In this document: piece after piece, positions 11,066-20,701 of the stretch
Numbering within the stretch: the stretch's first letter is position 1
Layout of the letters: each line of letters begins with the position of its first letter
Program-made: the position numbers and the translations under genes
The notes under the pieces: generated by a model
Told to the model about the DNA's origin: nothing
What the model saw: the letters and a program-made list of their open reading frames with translations, nothing else
Database searches by the model: none
Source: Nitzschia sp. DOCU1
Lineage: Eukaryota; Bacillariophyta; Bacillariophyceae; Bacillariales; Bacillariaceae
NCBI GenBank assembly: GCA_951394045.1
Contig: OX596000.1
Coordinates: 682,001 to 746,000, forward strand
Length of the DNA: 64,000 nucleotides
Reading direction: 5' to 3'

Positions 11066-11717
11066 CTTGCGTCAGTGATGTGGAAAACGCTGGACGAACA
11101 AAAGGCCTCACGGAAGGGCACATTCCATATTTTCCTCATAGTCTTTATTAAAAATATAGAAAGAGAATTTAAGGGATCAAAGAATTCTTCTCCTTCTGTG
11201 CATGTGTATAATAAACTACTCTTATATATGCCTTCTTCCATTCTAAAAACGCTGCAGGGCCGGAACAGACCGCTATTGAATGGTCGACTGAGTCAAACAC
11301 CTGGCGAACGTACCCGCGCTCTGCCTACCTATGGCTAGGACGTATAAATCTAGGTAATCATACCTATGGATGTGTACTCTGTGAGTCGTGACAATCGATT
11401 TACGTCCGTCCTCCCACCATTTAACAGAATTTGCACGCACGAGCAACCGGAACTTTGCGAAAAAATAATTCCTGAAGAAGGGCCCTATCGGATTCAAGAT
11501 TCCCGAAGCAGACAAACGTTCGGTATCGTAATATTCAAGCAGGCCACGCAAGACCTTCCAGTCAACCGGTGCTTCTGCGATTTTGATTGGTCCAGCACAC
11601 ATTCGCCCTAGAAAGGCCTATGATACACGAAACCGAATCAATCTTTTGGCCGGAGACGACACCGACTTTTTCGGACCCAAAGGATGTGCATCACCGACAA
11701 CACGTCTCACATGAACC
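11066..11717. promoter_or_regulatory. Divergent upstream region, phytochrome / mitochondrial carrier
   Basis: This 650-bp interval must contain the promoters of two divergent genes. A 109-residue minus-strand frame at 11273-11602 has unremarkable composition and no recognised motif. I do not call it a gene. Confidence 0.35.
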
Positions 11718-12953
11718 ATGATGACATTCCATGAACAGCTAAATAGTGCATCGGCTTCACCTTTAGCAACCATCTTCCAGTCAATATCACATACCAAAAT
11801 GACACTACGATCCTCGCAATCAGATCGAACTGCTCTGAATCCCCCCTGCAGTACACCAATGATTCATCCAACATCGGCTGAATGTGCCACTGTAAACTTC
11901 CAGTCCGCTCGAAACAGTGCTATAGCGGGATATGCTGCTGGTGTCGTGGGTGTCGTCTTGGGCCACCCACTCGATTCATTAAAAGTGTGGGCACAGACGA
12001 GTTCTTTGGGAAGGAACAAACACTTTGTGTCCTCCCCGGCTGTTTCCGGCAGTAGTAGCCTAGGCACATCATCATCTTCAGGAGGCACCTTGATGGTCTC
12101 CTCGGCGACTTCCAGTCTCGTGCGACCCACACCTCGTTCGATTGGGACTGCTTCCATGAGTACCATTGCAAGCAGCCAGGCAGTGGCCTTATCACCGTCA
12201 AGATTGCAGTCCTCGAATGTTCTTCGAACGGTTCGAGCTCTGTATTCAGGCGCTTTAGGGCCACTCTTAACGGTCGGCATTGTGCAAAGCATCAATTTTA
12301 CTTCCTACGATGCAATGCGACGCCTCTTGCATCATCGTGATGCTCCTGGGGCACCTAGAGATGACTACCTTTACAACGACTCGCTTCAAAATGTTGCCAT
12401 TGCTGGCTTTTGTGCCGGAACCGGCCTCGCTTTCATTACATCGCCGCTAATTTTGGTGAAGACACACCAACAGATCTCAGGCATTGGATTCCGACAAGCC
12501 GTTCGAGAAACCTTGTTTCGAGCGAATGGCAAGTTGAATGTTAAGGGGTGCTTTGTTGGCATCTATCCTCATTTGCTTTCGGAGACGGTGGGGCGTGCTT
12601 TGTACTACACAGTCTACGAGGCTTGCAAACGCCAAACGGCTGCTTACAAGGCAGAACAAGGGCTTGTTCCTACTGTTTCATTAACGGAACGTATGGGTGC
12701 CGCAGCAGTGGCGGGCATTCTCTGCTGGACTGTCATTTTCCCTCTGGATGCCCTTCGCAATCGCCTCTACAGTCAAGCCGGACGAGGCGTCAGCAATCCA
12801 TTGTCCACCTTGGAAATGGCACGGGTCATGTACAACGAACGAGCCTTGTACCGTGGTTTTTCCTTGACGGTTCTACGGGCTGGACCCGTAGCGGCTGCTG
12901 TTCTTCCCGTATACGATTTGGTGCTGGAACGACTCTCGTCCTCATCATGTTAA
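11718..12953 (+). CDS. Mitochondrial carrier family (SLC25) protein
   Basis: A single exon of up to 411 residues shows the threefold SLC25 repeat. The first signature is GHPLDSLKVWAQT (PxDxxK intact, about residue 89). The second is SPLILVKTHQQ, where the acid is replaced by Ile. The third is FPLDALRNRLYSQ (PxDxxR intact). Hydrophobic helices flank each. Such proteins exchange metabolites or cofactors across the inner mitochondrial membrane; the substrate cannot be read from these motifs. A Ser-rich insert of about 70 residues (roughly 100-170) lengthens the first matrix loop relative to the usual 300-residue carrier. Several ATGs occur before the first helix (11718, 11721 and later), so the N-terminus is uncertain. 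Confidence 0.85.
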   Translation: MMTFHEQLNSASASPLATIFQSISHTKMTLRSSQSDRTALNPPCSTPMIHPTSAECATVNFQSARNSAIAGYAAGVVGVVLGHPLDSLKVWAQTSSLGRNKHFVSSPAVSGSSSLGTSSSSGGTLMVSSATSSLVRPTPRSIGTASMSTIASSQAVALSPSRLQSSNVLRTVRALYSGALGPLLTVGIVQSINFTSYDAMRRLLHHRDAPGAPRDDYLYNDSLQNVAIAGFCAGTGLAFITSPLILVKTHQQISGIGFRQAVRETLFRANGKLNVKGCFVGIYPHLLSETVGRALYYTVYEACKRQTAAYKAEQGLVPTVSLTERMGAAAVAGILCWTVIFPLDALRNRLYSQAGRGVSNPLSTLEMARVMYNERALYRGFSLTVLRAGPVAAAVLPVYDLVLERLSSSSC

Positions 12954-14324
12954 CAACGGAGGATTCACACAAACACTATTCACAACTATGTACTATAGTT
13001 TAGAGTCTACACTAGACTTGTGGAACAATTTTGATTACTATTGCTGAGAAAGCTCGTTCTAGTTCGTTGATTAGTACTCTGCTACTATGGAGAAGTATCT
13101 TGGGAATCAACTCCCTTGGTACTGTCGTAGAATTGGCGATAACGAGCCCATATCATTCCGTTGGTCCAAGACTACTACCTTCCAGCGGCAACGCTGCTAT
13201 TGCACACTACTACTATCAAAAGGAGAACGGATGAGTTGGTTCTTGTCTGCCCATCAGCGATGGCGACTCCACTTCCACTCGTGTGGGACAAAGTCAGTTG
13301 CAGAGAGGGCGAAGGGGCAGAAGCAGGGGTCAATTGTTCGCAACGTTCCCCACAATTGACCCCTGGGCAGAAGAAGCATCATCAATCTCACAAGTGCACC
13401 AAAAACGATCCGGTCGTCGGAGTGGGCTCAATATTAGTCGAATGTGTCATAGATTTTACAGTAGCTGGAACCATAGGTATATCAGATATGCGAATGTATA
13501 CGTATTCTTTTGCAACGGGGGGTTAGCCTGCGACGAGGTCTGCATCCTCACTTTGGCGGGGCAATAGTACGTTTTCTACACGATCCTACACAAGATTTGC
13601 CATAGCGCGCCAAATCTTTTGAGGCAAAGATCTGCCAAGCCAACAAGGCGCCGATATCCATCAAAGGCAAGCAAACCATGACCCACGAGCATCGTTTCAT
13701 CCTCTTCATCACACTCTCCACCATGGGATTCCAGTCACAGGATTCTATTATTTACAAGTCACTAGAAATAGTAGACTTTGATGATGCAATATTGGTGCAC
13801 CAAGCGGTGCCTTGAGCACAGCAAGTCTCGCAACGAAATTCTTAGAGACCGTCAAGGCTTTGGACAAGTCGCAGGCATCATGATTCTTGTAAGGTCATTT
13901 CTTCACAAGCCAATGACACATTGTTGCATGCCGCCGTAGAAGAACCCATTTTCAACAGGGCTTTCGACTGGACAAGGTACTGCCGTAAAATATGGGGCCA
14001 CACTTGCCATGTGACAACTGAGGATGATTCGCTGATCGATTGCTTTAAGTGGTTCCGAAAAGTTAGAATGGCAATGCCAAACGTTCGTCGGCGCCGAAAG
14101 AAGAAAGAGGCAGAGCGATCAGCACGTGGTGTTATGAATGATTGCACTTGAAGTGTTGCTGGGCATTGTGGCTATTTCTCTTCGTGTAAATGGCTCGATA
14201 TTCGACGCTGAATTTACACCAAGTCAAGAGCAACATTGAATATTGATAAATCTCGATCAGAGACTTCACCGTACCAAGGCGACAGGGTTATTGGCACAAC
14301 AAGACAGGAAATGATCAGGAATTC
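12954..14324. other. Gene-poor region with hairpins
   Basis: About 1.37 kb downstream of the carrier gene. Short open frames occur on both strands but none shows a family motif. The stretch contains the hairpin at 13324-13365 and a smaller inverted repeat (AAGATTTG at 13592-13599, CAAATCTT at 13611-13618). It leads into a decayed gene, so I read this as degenerating DNA. Confidence 0.4.
13324..13365. repeat. Perfect inverted repeat (14-bp arms, 14-nt loop)
   Basis: CAGGGGTCAATTGT at 13324-13337 is exactly reverse-complementary to ACAATTGACCCCTG at 13352-13365, separated by 14 nt. It would form a stable stem-loop in RNA or a cruciform in DNA. It lies in non-coding sequence 370 bp downstream of the carrier gene. 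It could be part of a small palindromic transposable remnant or a 3'-end structure; I cannot decide. Confidence 0.7.
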
Positions 14325-15403
14325 GTGACTTGCAAGCTTTCTCATTTTTCATTCGCCTTTGAAGCGGCACAAGGAGTCGAAAACTTGATGAGGGGTTTGT
14401 TGGCAGCCCACCATCTGGGAATGGAATTTGAGAGAACCGTTTGTGTCTCCAAGCGCCGGAAGAATTTCATCTTGCGCTTGATGATTGTCTATGGAATATC
14501 TGCAACAATGGTGGCAAAATACAGGGTCCAAGTTAGTGCTACTACAAGCCGCACACGCCATGAGGAGCGGTGATAATGCGGGTAATGATGATTCACCTTC
14601 TCTCATTCACATTCTAGACGAGGGAACTGAGGCTCTTGGCCCACAACCGGTTCGGTGTCCTTGGGTCCAACAACATCGGCCGCTATGGGAAGTGGAAATT
14701 GAATCATTGTACGAAACGTGTGGTGTTCCCTTGGCAACCAAAATCGATTTCGCTAGTCATCAACAATTTCCTAACGAAGACTATTCGTCCCTGAATGCGT
14801 TTCTACCGATACAGCATGTCGGTTTGCTTCGTGATCCATGGACCTGGATCATCTCAAAGTTTTTTGGCGCAAGCGCCGAACCAAATGGGTGGATCCTATC
14901 ACGGGCCAGAAGCATCGCATTCAATGCCATGAATTGTCCAAAGTCGGGTATCCCAAATCATCACACGGGTGAATGAGCCAACAAATTCCTCTGGAGATTT
15001 CTGTCGTATTTGTGCGGGATCGAATATGACCAACGACTCGAACAAGGTTGCATGACGATTCCACAAGCCAAAGCCAAACAAGCGCCATCATAGCTTTTCG
15101 GTTGTGAGTCTATTGGAAGAAAGGCAAAATTTTATGTTAGGGTCTCCACACGGATCGCCCATGTCAACATGAGTTTGAATGCACATGTACAAGGCGACCT
15201 ACTTTCGGCCAGGAAATCTTCCGATTCTTTCGTGTGCGCCCGCATTTAACAAAATCCCAAATATCAAAAACAATCTCCTCGTGGGGTACCTCTTATGGCC
15301 GTCTTGGAACGCCTATGCGACCTGCGTTTCCAAGTGAATCGGTTTCAACAACAAGAACTGAACAAATGTTCTGGAAGTAATTTTGAGTATTGTGAGTGAC
15401 GGG
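14325..15403 (+). pseudogene. Decayed gene, possibly sulfotransferase/glycosyltransferase-like
   Basis: Protein-like fragments in shifting plus-strand frames lie in a consistent order: GVENLMRGLLAAHHLGMEF (about 14372), LPIQHVGLLRDPWTWIISKF (about 14806), LSYLCGIEYDQRLEQGCM (about 15002), FSVVSLLEERQNFML (about 15097) and LCDLRFQVNRFQQQEL (about 15316). In-frame stops and frame changes separate them. 'LLRDPxxxIIS' and 'VVxLLEE' recall the sulfotransferase fold of diatom secreted enzymes, but the match is weak. No splice model I tried restores a continuous frame. I therefore read it as a relic, with family assignment tentative. Confidence 0.35.
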
Positions 15404-15591
15404 TACGCACTCTCCAGTTGACAACTACCGTGATGAGACCTGTAGACGCTGCTTTGAGTTGGGCTGGACGACTGTAGTATCATCGTGTCCAAGGGGGGAC
15501 TACACACCATTACATAGCGTAAAGTAAGATACTATGTATAAATGGTGGGAGGCTACAGTAATTTATACCAACATTTTTTTTATAAACTCTA

Positions 15592-17102
15592 CTACGATGA
15601 TCCTCTTCCTTCAAATGCCGGACCTTGAAGCATCTCGTATAGCATGGTCGCTTTTCGGGATTGTTCCATTGGTAGTTTGAATTCAAGTCGATCCCTAACA
15701 TCCATAGTCGCCTTTTCCATGACCAAAGGCCACACAGAAAGTGGTATCGTTCCACCACGCTTTAACAGCCCAAAAAATCGGTTGCGATCCAGTTGCAATC
15801 CCACCCTGGATGGTAGGATTCCATCTCGAACCGCCTTCTCACAAGCACCCCCCCAGGTAGCCCAATTCTGGAAAGACATCTTCCAAGAGTTGGAGGATTG
15901 ATTGCACCATGACATCGCCTTCATCCACGGGCGTCCTTCTCAACCCCATCCAGCTGGGATTACGATCAAGATCTAAGCTTCGCAATCGATGTGTTGGCAT
16001 TGTGCCAGCCAGATTCCCCACAAAGGATACAAGGTCAGTGATCTGGTTCCTCGAAAGGTCTAGTGATCTGAGATTCGGAAGCTTCGAAAGATTCCCGAGC
16101 AACAGGTTGAAGTCCTTCTCATCGATATGTGCATAAAATATCGAAATATTAAGGGATTCCAGGGAGGTGTTTTGCGGTAGATCCTGCACAAAGAACTTTA
16201 CCACATTCAAGTTGGCATCATCTGAGCGAATAGAGCTCTCCATATATAATTTCCGAAGTCGACAGCCATCCCACCCCAACAGCCGATGAATCGACTGCAT
16301 TGTATTTCTTCCAAATCTGCAAGAGATTAGTTGTAATTCTTCCAATGACGGATGGCTAGAAACCCCTTGGACAATGGTGCCCAAGGACACGTCATCCAAG
16401 CCGTCAAGGCACAACCTCTTCAAGGTAGTGTTCGAGGCCAGCCCAGCAGCCAGGTACTCTGACGCACCCATTAACCCCCCACTTTCGAATTCATTGTTAA
16501 AGAAGTACAATTCCTCTAACCCAACAGCTTCCCCGGCAGTTGCCAGCCCCGTGGCCAGAACAGCCATGACATTCGATGATATGTAAAAGCTTGAGATCAA
16601 AACCTTCTCCATATGTCGTGCCCGAATAGCTGATGCAATTACAGCTGCAAATCTAGGGCTCATCAGGCCCTGGTGCAATCTAACGTCCCCAACCATATTG
16701 GTCATAAACTCGAATCGACGAAACAGTTTGAGCTTCGTGGCAGTTTCGACCACCCTGGACAAAAACGGCTGGGAATCAACATAACACGTAAAGCGTCCTA
16801 TATTCCATTGTAAATCAAGATAGGCATAGTATTGAAAGGTCTGAATCGTTTCTGATACGATACGTTCTGTCCATTCTATCTCACAAACCAGGAAATCAAT
16901 TGCGGTCGGAATATCTTCTTCGCGAAGTTGCTGCAACTTTTCGACGTACACCAGCTCGGAGCAGTATTTCAAGTGAGAAGCATTTACCGCGGACCACCGA
17001 CTTTGAATCATCGGTGCAGGACAAATCATCAAACAAGCCTTCTAACTCGTCAACCACCGACTCTACTCCTGAACCATCGTTAGCCACTGACATGTTGTCC
17101 AT
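15592..17102 (-). CDS. Leucine-rich-repeat protein, frameshifted (possible pseudogene)
   Basis: The main frame (17032-15839) encodes about 395 residues with LRR strands such as LEELQLISCRFG, LRKLYMESS, LESLNISIF and LRSLDLSRNQITDL, the ribonuclease-inhibitor-like type common in diatoms. It ends prematurely at YLGGCL. The adjacent frame carries on with ACEKAVRDG...LDRNRFFGLLKRGGTIPLSVW (to 15592), the usual C-terminal tail of this family. The switch occurs at a run of seven G on the coding strand (C run about 15848-15854); six would restore the frame. At the N-terminus an acidic start (MDNMSVANDGSGVESVVDEL, from 17102) is in yet another frame from the LRR body, with the shift near 16970-17010. 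Either the gene is dying or the assembly has homopolymer errors. Function unknown; intracellular, no signal peptide. Confidence 0.6.
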
Positions 17103-17715
17103 TGAGCAACAAGCAAAAGTCGAGGTAATAATGCAAAAGTAGGAAGTATCGTCCCGAATGACTTCGTTGTCATTGTTCTATTTTTTTGTCCCGTGTGATT
17201 GCGAGCTTTTCGCTTGGCGGGACTGAAGTCAGCCCCGCCGTTTTACTACTCTTATAGTGGGCAGCCCCGTCCGACCCTGGTCGAAACCTGCAGCTAGCAA
17301 ATAAGCTCGAGATATAGCGGTGGTCAATTGGCGCAACTTTAATGTTGGAGGAAACGCCCGACAGAATAGGAAGCTGGTGCTAAATCTGAATGAGACTTTC
17401 GGTATACTCTTCCATCATAGCAAAACGTGGGGGGACCGCCGAACGTGCCCAACCTAAATGAGACTATCGGTATACTCTTCCATCGTATAGTAAAGTTCTG
17501 CATCTAGATTTGATTCTTGTAAATTGCTTTTATGTGCCCACCTCTACCTCAACAAACGACGAGAAAAAAGCTTCAACTCATAATAAATCTGGCATTCTGC
17601 AACCAAAAACTACCATTTCCAGTTTCTTTCCATGTAATTCACCACAATGACCCCATCATGCAAACGATCCATCGCGCCTCCAGAACAGCACAGCACAGCT
17701 CGCCTTGCCATCTCC
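17103..17715. other. Intergenic region with imperfect direct repeat
   Basis: About 600 bp lie between the LRR gene start and the peroxidase stop codon. No gene is supported. It contains two 34-nt copies of a direct repeat, listed separately. Confidence 0.4.
17383..17484. repeat. 34-nt imperfect direct repeat, two copies 68 bp apart
   Basis: Copies at 17383-17416 and 17451-17484 match at about 31 of 34 positions and share the core TCGGTATACTCTTCCATC. The copies lie just upstream of the LRR gene's start region on its promoter side. They may be regulatory or the scar of a local duplication. Confidence 0.65.
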
Positions 17716-18915
17716 TTACCAGAACTGCCACCAAGGCTTGAAAGGAGACATGGGAAGTCCCAAATGCAGGAGCTTACTAAACGCCGAGGCAAAGTCTTTG
17801 AAAAATCGGTCTTCATCCTTGGCATAGACTTCGACCCACTTCTTGAGGGCAGGATCATGAAGCAAGGCCATGTCGGAAGGAAGCATCATCAGTTTACCAG
17901 TCGAGTCCTCAAACTGATCAGGTCCAGTCCAGGCCGAACCATTGTGACTCATTTTTGGAGACCAGCGTTCTTCCAGCAATAAGCGGAAGTATTCGTTACT
18001 AAAGGTCGTTTCCGCGTTGGACCACGGCCCCCAAAAGCCCGAAGCCGTAGTATGGCAACGGCCCATGGAATGAGCCCCCAGCAAGGCTACCATTTCTTGG
18101 TCAGAGAATCCCATTCTGGAAAATACCGCACGAATATGATCCGTCGTCGATTTGAGAGATCCCATGTTCGCATTGGGAAGTCGATCTTGAGGGTCCGATT
18201 TCGCGCCATCCACGTCGTCTTTGCGACCCGTCGCAAAGGGAATTTTGGGTCCCCCCGCTTCTTCGACGGCGACCACGCCACTATACGTGTACAAATCCGC
18301 ATAGCTAATCTCGGGATGTTTCTTCTTGATGGGCTCCAAGGCTGCCCGCGCCAAATCCAAGCCAGCGTTATTGCCATAACCTGCTTCGGGTTTGAATCTC
18401 ATGCGAGCACCATCACTTCCACCCGAATTGTCAGCGGCCTTGTAGGTTCCGCAGCAATGCCACGCCAAACGGATAAAGGTACCCGCCAAGCTGGTTCCGT
18501 CATCACGCTTCTTTTCGTCTTCTTCAATGAGTTGCACGATAGATGCACGAACCTTGGCAAGATCGACTGCCTCCTTGGCATGAGCTTCCTGCATCGAGTA
18601 CAACGACACAGTGGCGACGGCAGTGGCCGGGCCAGCAATACGCTGGAACAAAGAGACAGTTTCAAAAATAGAAAATGAGAATGTATCTACAGCGAAACAG
18701 CAGCATCCAGTAGACAATCTTTCCATCCGCCAAGGGAACTGAAGGAGGAGGGTTGGAGTATGTCGTTGCTAGGGACCGAGAATCCGCCTATGCACGATTG
18801 ACGACCGACGCCTTTCCGCATGATCATCCACACTCCCAGTAGTACGCTCCACCCGCCAGCGCTACAGTTCTATCGTCACAAAACTTACCATGGCTGTCAA
18901 TCTAGCAACGTTCAT
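17716..18915 (-). CDS. Ascorbate peroxidase / cytochrome c peroxidase-like haem peroxidase
   Basis: The catalytic exon (18642-17716) carries class I haem-peroxidase motifs: [10 protein letters not shown] with distal Arg, Trp and His, and [11 protein letters not shown] with the proximal haem-ligand His. The conserved core runs through [14 protein letters not shown] and [20 protein letters not shown]. It reduces hydrogen peroxide using ascorbate and/or cytochrome c. Two N-termini fit. One reads straight through from the ATG at 18726 (336 residues). The other starts at 18915 (MNVARLTAM) and splices GTAAGT at 18888 to CAG|CGT at 18642, phase 0, giving 317 residues with a short basic presequence. 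I prefer the second because a canonical intron end (TTTGTTCCAG) lies exactly there. It makes mitochondrial or plastid import likely but not proven. Confidence 0.85.
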
Positions 18916-19506
18916 GGTTCAGATTCGGTCTACTACGAAAACGTCCAAACGATAGTGATTGCTTCACAAAAAGAGTGACAACGCGAGATGCGATGCCATC
19001 CCCGATCTTCTATCCGAATCCATTTTGTTTTCTCTCACGTGGGGGCATCAGAACATAACAGGGCGTTGTGTTTAGACTCATTTGGATTCATTCTTGAGAG
19101 GAATCCGGCGAATTAATAATCCTTCTGTACTCATTTCTACAATATGGAGCCATATTTAATAATTATATAAAAACTTAATTGACTGACGCAAGTACATACG
19201 AAAAGATACGGTTCTCAATGCCTTCGATCCTGTTCGTCCGTCCAGCGAGTTTTGGGAAAGCGAGAAATCGTCTCGCGATGATTCATGAATAACACGTCAT
19301 CATCGGCGTCATCTGGGAATCGCGGACCTCGTTGGAACTCGAAGTCGTTTCAGTCAAATTCCAATGACACCATCCGGCGCGCGAGACCGGAGACAATGAT
19401 GACATGATGCTTGGCCGATGAGAAATGTGTGAGAAAAAAACGGGTAGTTACAACGGCATTAGCAGAAGCTTGCCTTGTGGAACTACGACGCGACTCTAGT
19501 GTGTGC
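18916..19506. promoter_or_regulatory. Divergent upstream region, peroxidase / RNase HII
   Basis: About 590 bp lie between divergent starts. An AT-rich patch (about 19105-19190) sits in the middle. No coding sequence or clear operator is seen. Confidence 0.35.
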
Positions 19507-20589
19507 ATGAACGTTCGACAATTTGTTCCATTGGCGGTACGAGCGGCACTACTACAATCACGACGCCGCCCATTTTTGACTCCAAGTTTTCAGTTCCACG
19601 TTGCCATGCCTCGTCGAAGTGCCCGAATACAGGCACTGAGTAGTACTGCATCCACAGACTTTCCACCCATTGAAGAAGAAGATGCCGACGATATCGTGTT
19701 TCCCAAAGTAGTACTGAACAAGCGCAAACGAAAAGCCGCCACTGCTGCTACGACGAGCGACGAAACAAAGTCATTAAAAGACGCGTCAAGCAGTGGCACC
19801 ACGGATGAAGAAGACGGCAATGATTGTCTTCCTCGTACAGCAGAAAAGCGTCGACTAGCCCAGTACCCTGGTGTAACCCATGTGATTGGCATTGATGAGG
19901 CAGGACGGGGTCCCTTGGCTGGGCCCGTGGTAGCAGCAGCAGTCTGGGCTCCTTTTAACCTCAAGGGCATTGTAGATAGCAAGAAAATTACCAAGGAAGA
20001 CGAACGGGAACGTCTTTTTGAAGAATTACTTCAAATGCCAGATGTTCAATGGGCCGTCAGTATCATGGATGCCCAATGCATTGATGAAATCAACATTTTG
20101 CAAGCTACCCTACTAGGTATGCGCCTGGCAGCGACAGCCTTGGTAGATCCTACACAATTGCAAGTTCCGATTCATGCCGAACCTTCTGTCAATCACATGG
20201 GTTGCTACGTTGTGGCTTCTTCTTCCTCGAAGAATAGTAGTAGTGAGACCGGTCCAACGCAGAAGAAGAATTCAAAATATTATGCCTTGATTGATGGCAA
20301 TAAAGTCCCCAAGGACATGCCCTGCGAGGCCGAATCAATCGTCAAGGGCGATGGCAAGGAATTTTGTATTGCCGCGGCCAGTATCTTGGCCAAGGTCACT
20401 CGAGATCGTCTGATGCATGCCTACGATGGATTGTATCCACACTTTAATTTAAAACAGCACAAGGGATATCCTACCAAGGATCACATGGCAGCCGTCTATA
20501 AGCATGGAGCATGTCCGATTCATCGACGGACCTTTGCGCCACTCAAGCATATGGAATTTGATAAAGACGGGAAAGTTATCAAACAATAA
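19411..20589 (+). CDS. Ribonuclease HII, bacterial type
   Basis: A single exon. The catalytic domain starts near residue 157 with IGIDEAGRGPLAGPVVAAAV (the first catalytic Asp and Glu). It continues with VDSKKI, YALIDGNK (third acid) and AAASILAKVTRD (fourth), all standard for RNase HII. The enzyme nicks 5' of ribonucleotides embedded in DNA. The GPLAGPVVAAAV wording is bacterial; eukaryotic RNASEH2A has GPVLGPMVY at that place. The frame opens at 19411, but the ATG at 19507 begins MNVRQFVPLAVRAALLQSRR, a good amphipathic mitochondrial presequence, and I favour it (360 residues). An acidic/basic linker rich in Ser precedes the domain, and a Ser-rich insert of about 25 residues precedes the third acid. 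Its stop codon is 113 bp from that of the MCTP-like gene. Confidence 0.88.
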   Translation: MADEKCVRKKRVVTTALAEACLVELRRDSSVCMNVRQFVPLAVRAALLQSRRRPFLTPSFQFHVAMPRRSARIQALSSTASTDFPPIEEEDADDIVFPKVVLNKRKRKAATAATTSDETKSLKDASSSGTTDEEDGNDCLPRTAEKRRLAQYPGVTHVIGIDEAGRGPLAGPVVAAAVWAPFNLKGIVDSKKITKEDERERLFEELLQMPDVQWAVSIMDAQCIDEINILQATLLGMRLAATALVDPTQLQVPIHAEPSVNHMGCYVVASSSSKNSSSETGPTQKKNSKYYALIDGNKVPKDMPCEAESIVKGDGKEFCIAAASILAKVTRDRLMHAYDGLYPHFNLKQHKGYPTKDHMAAVYKHGACPIHRRTFAPLKHMEFDKDGKVIKQ

Positions 20590-20701
20590 GAATAAGAATA
20601 GCTCTATTGTTGCTAGTAGCTTTGTTTCTAGTTTTGGACAATCCCCTGTCCATTTAACTGAAAACGGAAGTTTGATATGCGTTCGTCTCAACCTTGTGTG
20701 T

